Shown: piece by piece, positions 16,973 through 22,181 of the stretch | How the letters are laid out: each line of letters starts with the position of its first letter | How positions within the stretch are numbered: position 1 is the stretch's first letter | DNA from: Bacteroidales bacterium | GTDB taxonomy: Bacteria; Bacteroidota; Bacteroidia; Bacteroidales; UBA7960 | DNA length: 22,181 bases | Assembly: GCA_003557965.1 (NCBI GenBank) | Contig: PWND01000119.1 | Location: 1 to 22,181, forward strand | Direction: 5' to 3' | Position numbers and translations under genes: made by a program | Notes under the pieces: model-generated | What the model was told of the DNA's origin: nothing | Database searches by the model: none | Seen by the model: the letters and a program-made list of their open reading frames with translations, nothing else

Positions 16973-17059
16973 AAAAGTAATTTGTCCCAAAACAGCACGA
17001 ACTTATTCTTAAAATAGTTTGATGTTTTTGACATGTACTGTTAAAAAAACTCAAAAATA

Positions 17060-17072
17060 GGTGTCAGGCACC
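17060..17072. repeat. GGTGTCAGGCACC palindrome
   Basis: A 13-bp imperfect palindrome in the 229-bp AT-rich gap between meaB and the M16 peptidase. It forms a short stem GGTGT/GCACC (one T-G wobble) with loop CAG. It is strikingly GC-rich compared with its surroundings and has no T-run, so it is not a good intrinsic terminator. From memory, very similar short palindromes recur as dispersed intergenic repeats in several phyla, but I cannot confirm that here. Only one copy is in the window. Confidence 0.4.
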
Positions 17073-17201
17073 ATTAATATCAAGAGATTGAATATTTTTA
17101 CAAGATATTAAAAGATTAAATGTGAAATGACCACGAAAATATTTTTAGAATTATATAAAAAACTATTTAAAAATTAATTAACCAACATAAAGAAAAAGAC
17201 T

Positions 17202-20111
17202 ATGAACAGAACATTTAAGATTTGGAGTTTAATGATATTATTTATTATTACTCCGGTATTATCATTTACACAAAGCACATACGAATACATCAGTGTGCCC
17301 GATGATCCTATGAATGCCAGGATTTATACTCTTGAAAATGGATTAAAGGTTTATTTGTCAGTACATGAAAACGAACCCCGCATTCAAACAGCAATAGCTG
17401 TTAGAAGTGGTGGCATGCACGATCCACCGGAAAATACCGGGTTATCACATTATTTAGAGCACCTGATGTTTAAAGGGACTGACAGATTTGGAACTCTTAA
17501 CTGGGAAAAAGAGAAATACTACCTCGACCAAATTGACAGCCTTTATGAAGTTCACAGAAGCCTGACAGATGAAAAAGCAAGGGCAGAGGTGTATGCTGTA
17601 ATTGATTCAATTTCTTATGAAGCATCGAAATATGCAATTCCTAATGAGTATGACAGAATGCTTGGCATACTCGGAGCGAGGGGAACAAATGCTTATACCA
17701 GCTTTGATGAAACAGTTTATATTAATGATATTCCTTCTAACCAGGTTAACAGGTGGCTGACTATAGAGGCTGAGAGGTTTAGAAACCCCATATTCAGATT
17801 GTTTCACACCGAACTTGAAGTAGTTTATGAAGAAAAGAATATGAGCCTTGATAATGATAGCAGAAAAACTTTTGAGGCCCTTTTAAGTGGCTTGTATCCG
17901 AAACATCCCTATGGAACACAAACAGTTCTGGGTTCGCAAGAACACTTAAAAGATCCTTCAATAATTGATATCCGCGAATATTACAACAAAAGGTATGTTC
18001 CTAACAATATGGCAATAATTATGTCAGGCGATTTTGATCCTGATGAAGTTGTTGCACTTATTGATAAGCACTTTGGCTATATGGAGCCAAAACCCCTTGA
18101 TGATTACAACTTCCCGGAGCAGCCGGAAATTGAGGTAATAGAAAAGGAAGTTTTTGGGCCCGATTCTGAATCATTAAGCATGGGATTTCGCTTTCCGGGT
18201 ACAGGATCACACGAAAACGAAATGGTAAATATTATTAACCAGTTACTTTCAAACAGAACGGCAGGACTTATTGACCTGAATATTAACCAGGCACAAAAAG
18301 CACTTGGTGTTAGTTCATGGGTGTATAATAAAAATGATTATACAGGCCATATTTTTAATGGCAGGCCTAAAGAAGGCCAAAGCCTGGAAGAAGTGAAAGA
18401 ATTAATATTGGATGAAATAGAAAATATTAAAAGTGGAAATTTTGATGATTGGTTACTGGATGCAGTAGTTAATAATTTAAAAATCAATGAAATAAGAAGC
18501 CTGCAGACAAATCGTGGAAGAAATAGTGCACTGGTTAACAGCTTTGTTAGAGGCCTTGACTGGGAAGACTATGTTAACAGGTTTGAAAGGATTGAGCAAA
18601 TTACAAAGGAAGATATTATTGAGTTTGCAAACAAATACTATGGTGAAAATTATATTGTTGTTTATAAAAGGCAGGGTACAGATGATAGTATTATAAAAGT
18701 TGATAAGCCGCAAATTACTCCGGTTTTAATAAACCGCGATGTTGAGAGTGAGTTTTTTACAAAAATTAACCAAATGGATGCGGAAAAAATTGATCCTGTA
18801 TTTCTTGATTATGAAAATGACATTAACAAGAATACAATATTAGGTGATATACCGCTATTATACCAGGAAAATGAAGAAAATGAACTCTTTACATTATATT
18901 ATGTGTTGGAGATGGGCAACAACCATGACCCAATTTTAAGTATGGCAGTGAATTATCTGGAGTATCTTGGTACCGAAAAATACTCTCCTGCTGAAATTAA
19001 GCAAGAGTTTTATAAATTAGGTAGCCGCTTTAATGTTAATGCAGGTGATGACAGGACTTTTGTTTTTCTTACCGGATTGGAAGAAAACTTTGATGAAAGC
19101 CTTGCATTATTCGAACACTTACTTGCAGATTGTGTCCCTAATGAGGAGGCGCTGGAAAACCTAAAGCGTGATATGATCAGGGTAAGAGAAAACGACAAAC
19201 TAAATAAGAACAGTATATTTTGGAATGCTCTCTATAACTATGGCTTGTATGGCGAAAACAGCCCGCTATTAATGCAACTCTCCAATGAAGAGCTTATGAA
19301 AGTAGAAAGCAGCGATCTTATTGAAAGAATTAACGGAATAAACTCTTACGAACATATTGTTTTGTATTATGGTATAAGGCCTGTGGAATCCCTGATTGCC
19401 ACTTTGGAAGAAAAGCACATTACGCCTGATGAATTTACACCTCTTCCTGAAGAAAGGTTATTTGATGTGATTGACAGGGAAGGTAAAAATGTTTTTGTTG
19501 TAGATTATGATATGCAGCAAGTTGAGTTGTTATTGCTGTCAAGGTCAACAGAGTTTAACAAAGACATTATTGTGCCGGCAGGCGTTTTTAATGAGTATTT
19601 TGGCCGAGGTATGTCTTCTGTTGTTTTCCAGGAATTAAGAGAAGCAAAAGGCCTTGCTTACTCAGCTTTCGCTAGCTTTACAACCCCAAACAGGTTAGAC
19701 AGAAGCCATACGGTGTTTTCTTATATTGCTACTCAAAATGATAAATTAACAGATGCTCTTTATGCAATGAACGATTTGCTTGATAATATGCCCGTATCTG
19801 AATCAAGTTTTAGTGCAGCAAAAGATGCTATAACCGAAAGAATCAGAACCCAAAGGATAACCGGAACATCAATTTTATTTAACTATCTTAATGCTCAAAG
19901 GCTGGGTTATGACTATGATAGAAGAGTGGATTTATTTGAGACAGTTCCGGAAATGACGTTTCAACAATTGCAGGATTTTCAGCAAAGCTTTGTAAAAGGG
20001 CATGAATATGATTTGCTTGTACTTGGTAAAATTGAAAACCTTGATCTGGAAGCACTGGAAGAGTTTGGTAAAGTTAAGATCCTTTCGCTTGAAGATATCT
20101 TTGGATACTAA
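17202..20111 (+). CDS. M16 family (insulinase/pitrilysin-like) zinc metallopeptidase
   Basis: A 969-residue exported peptidase made of paired M16 domains. The N-terminus (MNRTFKIWSLMILFIITPVLSF) is a signal peptide without lipobox, so the protein is probably periplasmic. The inverted zinc motif HXXEH is intact as H83-YLE86-H87. The third ligand is most likely E211 in HTELEVVYEEKN (202-213). A helical insertion (about 98-155) separates the zinc motif from GARGTNAYTSFDETVY (158-173); this longer form is one I associate with Bacteroidota. The second half lacks HXXEH but keeps the substrate-binding signature ELREAKGLAYSAF (about 809-821), as expected for an inactive partner domain in one chain. 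It is probably single-cistron, preceded by 229 nt of AT-rich sequence and followed by a strong hairpin. The substrate is unknown. Confidence 0.93.
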   Translation: MNRTFKIWSLMILFIITPVLSFTQSTYEYISVPDDPMNARIYTLENGLKVYLSVHENEPRIQTAIAVRSGGMHDPPENTGLSHYLEHLMFKGTDRFGTLNWEKEKYYLDQIDSLYEVHRSLTDEKARAEVYAVIDSISYEASKYAIPNEYDRMLGILGARGTNAYTSFDETVYINDIPSNQVNRWLTIEAERFRNPIFRLFHTELEVVYEEKNMSLDNDSRKTFEALLSGLYPKHPYGTQTVLGSQEHLKDPSIIDIREYYNKRYVPNNMAIIMSGDFDPDEVVALIDKHFGYMEPKPLDDYNFPEQPEIEVIEKEVFGPDSESLSMGFRFPGTGSHENEMVNIINQLLSNRTAGLIDLNINQAQKALGVSSWVYNKNDYTGHIFNGRPKEGQSLEEVKELILDEIENIKSGNFDDWLLDAVVNNLKINEIRSLQTNRGRNSALVNSFVRGLDWEDYVNRFERIEQITKEDIIEFANKYYGENYIVVYKRQGTDDSIIKVDKPQITPVLINRDVESEFFTKINQMDAEKIDPVFLDYENDINKNTILGDIPLLYQENEENELFTLYYVLEMGNNHDPILSMAVNYLEYLGTEKYSPAEIKQEFYKLGSRFNVNAGDDRTFVFLTGLEENFDESLALFEHLLADCVPNEEALENLKRDMIRVRENDKLNKNSIFWNALYNYGLYGENSPLLMQLSNEELMKVESSDLIERINGINSYEHIVLYYGIRPVESLIATLEEKHITPDEFTPLPEERLFDVIDREGKNVFVVDYDMQQVELLLLSRSTEFNKDIIVPAGVFNEYFGRGMSSVVFQELREAKGLAYSAFASFTTPNRLDRSHTVFSYIATQNDKLTDALYAMNDLLDNMPVSESSFSAAKDAITERIRTQRITGTSILFNYLNAQRLGYDYDRRVDLFETVPEMTFQQLQDFQQSFVKGHEYDLLVLGKIENLDLEALEEFGKVKILSLEDIFGY

Positions 20112-20131
20112 AGCAAAATAATTATCAGAAT

Positions 20132-20233
20132 AACTAAATTCTAATAGCTGCCGTACCAATTTGGGAAATGCAAAACTTATAAAGTTAGCATTTTGTTGGT
20201 GCGGCTGCTTTTTTGGGGCCTTTAGAATTAGTT
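20132..20233 (+). terminator. Long nested hairpin with T-run after the M16 peptidase gene
   Basis: Inner stem: 20146-20159 pairs with 20196-20209 (12 Watson-Crick pairs, one G-T, one mismatch). The stem continues apically as 20166-20171/20188-20193 and 20174-20178/20182-20186 around an ATA loop. Six Ts follow (20209-20214), so it is a good intrinsic terminator for the M16 gene. In addition, an outer inverted repeat, AACTAAATTCTAA (20132-20144) and TTAGAATTAGTT (20222-20233), encloses the hairpin with one bulged A. The outer arms are more than a terminator needs, and a small mobile-element-like repeat remains possible. Confidence 0.65.
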
Positions 20234-20279
20234 GTCAAAAATCTGTTACAACAATTATTCTTATTTCCCAAACAATCTG

Positions 20280-20287
20280 TAAATTTG
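20280..20287 (+). promoter_or_regulatory. Likely -7 box of the tyrS promoter
   Basis: TAAATTTG matches TAnnTTTG exactly and lies 20 nt before the tyrS ATG. Predicted transcription start is near 20294, giving a leader of about 14 nt. The expected -33 TTTG is not evident. The hairpin terminator upstream makes an independent tyrS promoter here necessary, which raises my confidence. Confidence 0.5.
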
Positions 20288-20307
20288 ACGTCCAAAAAAA
20301 ATAACTG

Positions 20308-21585
20308 ATGAATTTTGTTGAAGAACTTAAATGGAGAGGCATGATACATGATATTATGCCCGGAACAGAAGAACAGATTAAAAAAGAAATGACAACGGCT
20401 TATGTTGGCATTGACCCTACTGCTGATTCTTTACATATTGGACACCTGGTATCTATTATGATGCTTAAACACTTTCAACTTTGCGGCCATAAACCAATTG
20501 CTTTGGTTGGTGGTGCTACAGGAATGATTGGTGACCCCAGCGGAAAAAGTGAAGAAAGAAACCTTCTTTCAGAAGAGGTTTTACGGCATAATCAAAAATG
20601 CATAGAACAACAACTGTTAAAGTTTCTTGATTTTGAAACAGGTGACAATAAAGCGGAAATTGTAAACAATTACGACTGGATGAAGGATTTTAATTTTCTT
20701 ACCTTTCTCAGGGAGGTAGGAAAACACCTGCCTGTAAATTATATGATGGCAAAAGACTCTGTTAAAAAGAGGCTTGAAACGGGAATTTCTTTTACGGAAT
20801 TTTCATATCAGCTTGTACAGGCTTATGATTTCTTTTTTCTGTATCAAAACAAAAACTGTAAATTGCAAATGGGTGGCTCAGACCAGTGGGGCAACATTAC
20901 ATCCGGAACAGAACTCATCAGGAGAAAAGCCGGAGCAGAAGCGTATGCCCTCACATGTCCGCTAATTACCAAGGCGGATGGCTCAAAATTTGGCAAAACA
21001 GAAAAAGGTAATGTGTGGCTTGATAAAAAATATACTTCACCATATCATTTTTACCAGTTCTGGCTTAATTGCTCTGATGTTGATACTCAAAAATATATTA
21101 AGATATTTTCTTTGTTTTCAAAGGAGGAAATTGAAAGTTTTATTGAAGAACATTTAAAAGCACCTCATTTAAGAGTGTTGCAAAAGGCATTGGCAAAAGA
21201 TATTACTGTAAGAATTCATGGTGAGAAAGAATATGAAATAGCAAGGGAAGCTTCTGAAATACTTTTTGGAAAAGGCACAGCCGAAAATCTTTTTAATCTG
21301 CCTGAAGATGTTTTTCTTAATGTGTTTGAAGGTGTGCCAATGCATAATGTGCCCAAAACTGAAATTGAAAAAGGAATTGGCATAACCGACCTTTTGGCAG
21401 AAAAAACTAATATCCTGAAATCTAAAGGAGAAGCACGCAGAGCACTTAGCGAAAACAGCATTAGTATAAATAAGAAAAAAGTTGATGATAGCTTTTTATG
21501 CAATGTTGAAAACCTTATTAAAGGTAAGTACCTGCTGGTTCAAAGGGGTAAAAAGAATTACTTCATTGTTTCATTTAATGATTGA
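20308..21585 (+). CDS. tyrS: Tyrosyl-tRNA synthetase
   Basis: Class I aminoacyl-tRNA synthetase that charges tRNA-Tyr, 425 residues, normal for bacterial TyrRS. It has the HIGH motif in DPTADSLHIGHL (36-47; H43-H46), the tyrosine-pocket stretch YQLVQAYDFFFLY (167-179), MGGSDQWGNITSG (188-200) and the KMSKS-equivalent KFGKT (227-231). The C-terminal S4 RNA-binding domain occupies about 358-420 (KSKGEARRALSENSISINKKKV). The ATG at 20308 gives the standard N-terminus NFVEELKWRGMIHD. The 3' end overlaps the convergent serine hydrolase gene by 15 bp. Confidence 0.97.
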   Translation: MNFVEELKWRGMIHDIMPGTEEQIKKEMTTAYVGIDPTADSLHIGHLVSIMMLKHFQLCGHKPIALVGGATGMIGDPSGKSEERNLLSEEVLRHNQKCIEQQLLKFLDFETGDNKAEIVNNYDWMKDFNFLTFLREVGKHLPVNYMMAKDSVKKRLETGISFTEFSYQLVQAYDFFFLYQNKNCKLQMGGSDQWGNITSGTELIRRKAGAEAYALTCPLITKADGSKFGKTEKGNVWLDKKYTSPYHFYQFWLNCSDVDTQKYIKIFSLFSKEEIESFIEEHLKAPHLRVLQKALAKDITVRIHGEKEYEIAREASEILFGKGTAENLFNLPEDVFLNVFEGVPMHNVPKTEIEKGIGITDLLAEKTNILKSKGEARRALSENSISINKKKVDDSFLCNVENLIKGKYLLVQRGKKNYFIVSFND

Positions 21586-22181
21586 ATCTGATATATTCTC
21601 TTGCATATGGCTTTGTAAAAGCTCTTGCTCTTTTAGCCATTGCTTTCTTTCTTCTAAAAAAATCAATGACTGGATTGTGTCAATTACACAGCCAATATCA
21701 TGATCGCTATTGTTTAGTATTATCAAAGTAGATTTATTATCTGTAAATCTTTTAAAACTGGTTCTGTAACCCCGCCATCTTCCCGGGTGGTGTACTGCTT
21801 TTAAACCATATACATTTTGAATTCTCCAGCCATACCCGTATTCTATAATGCTGTCGTTAGGAAGTAACTTATAGTCAAAAGCTTCTAAAGCAGTTTCTTC
21901 ATTGATTAGTTCGTATGAGTATAATGCTTTATCCCATTTTATTAAATCAGGAATGTTTGAAAATATGCCCTTATCACCGGTGATAGCATCAATTTCGTCA
22001 AAAGGGATTATTTGCCAACGATTTCTGACTTTTCTAAAACCCCTGGCAATGGTAGGATTATCTTCAAAATTATTTGGGTTCAAAACAAATGTGTTATCCA
22101 AACCCAATGGTTCAAAGATTTTTTTTGACAGGTATTCAGAATAACTCTTTCCGCTCACCCTTTCAATTATTAATGAAAGAA
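21571..22181 (-). CDS. Serine hydrolase, class C beta-lactamase/penicillin-binding-protein family (5' part outside window)
   Basis: C-terminal part of a beta-lactamase-fold serine hydrolase. The reading frame is open to the right edge (LSLIIERVSGKSYSEYL), so the GTG at 22158 is not a true start and the gene is cut by the window. The segment IIERVSGKSYSEYLSKKIFEPLGLDNT is the characteristic helical region of the family. HHPGRWRGYRT corresponds to the HxG version of the third active-site motif (KTG in true beta-lactamases), followed by a terminal beta strand (STLIILNNSD). The SxxK and YxN motifs would lie outside the window. About 203 residues are visible. The HxG variant suggests an esterase or peptidase rather than a drug-resistance enzyme. 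It converges on tyrS with a 15-bp overlap. Confidence 0.88.
   Translation of the reverse strand, partial: LSLIIERVSGKSYSEYLSKKIFEPLGLDNTFVLNPNNFEDNPTIARGFRKVRNRWQIIPFDEIDAITGDKGIFSNIPDLIKWDKALYSYELINEETALEAFDYKLLPNDSIIEYGYGWRIQNVYGLKAVHHPGRWRGYRTSFKRFTDNKSTLIILNNSDHDIGCVIDTIQSLIFLEERKQWLKEQELLQSHMQENISDSIIK

Noticed and set aside
21571..22181. Beta-lactamase resistance gene
   Set aside because: The visible third motif is HxG (HPG) rather than KTG, and the catalytic serine region is outside the window, so only a general serine hydrolase call is justified.

Overview
This is an ordinary, densely coded chromosomal stretch of an AT-rich member of the Bacteroidota, probably an anaerobic or facultative Bacteroidales/Marinilabiliales-type organism. 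The assignment rests on the protein families (a Bacteroidota-type anti-sigma protein, an 'Ig-like' lipoprotein beginning CANIVPPDGGP, a long periplasmic M16 peptidase, an OadG protein ending in a YSPWSSKIYGL segment). It also rests on several upstream boxes that fit the Bacteroidota -7 promoter consensus TAnnTTTG. No tRNA, rRNA, CRISPR array, transposase or phage gene is visible, and no stretch over 300 bases lacks a gene.

Layout. (1) 1-1814, plus strand: an ECF sigma factor followed by its probable membrane anti-sigma factor. (2) 1866-7241, minus strand: recJ, trpS, a small four-helix membrane protein, hflX and a lipid A-type acyltransferase, read in that order. (3) 7381-11508, minus strand: a five-gene block for methylmalonyl-CoA epimerase and a sodium-pumping biotin-dependent decarboxylase (mce, mmdA-like carboxyltransferase, oadG-like, biotin carrier, oadB-like). 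(4) 11695-16972, plus strand: polysaccharide deacetylase, Ig-like lipoprotein, adenine deaminase and MeaB GTPase, the last three tightly packed. (5) 17202-20111, plus strand: a secreted or periplasmic M16 zinc peptidase, followed by a long hairpin with a T-run. (6) 20308-21585, plus strand: tyrS, running tail-to-tail into the 3' part of a class C beta-lactamase-fold serine hydrolase that leaves the window at its right edge.

How the genes work together. The block at 7381-11508 and meaB both belong to succinate/propionate metabolism. MeaB protects methylmalonyl-CoA mutase, Mce interconverts the methylmalonyl-CoA epimers, and the decarboxylase converts methylmalonyl-CoA to propionyl-CoA while exporting Na+. 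The mutase itself and any biotin carboxylase subunit are not in the window. The remaining genes are housekeeping: recombination and repair, aminoacyl-tRNA synthesis, ribosome rescue, envelope lipids and purine salvage.

I found no convincing undescribed multi-gene system. The observations most worth checking are a roughly 100-nt nested inverted repeat between the M16 peptidase and tyrS, an Arg-to-Ile change in a normally conserved carboxyltransferase motif, a Shine-Dalgarno-like run embedded in a poly-glutamate tail, and a 13-bp GGTGTCAGGCACC palindrome.
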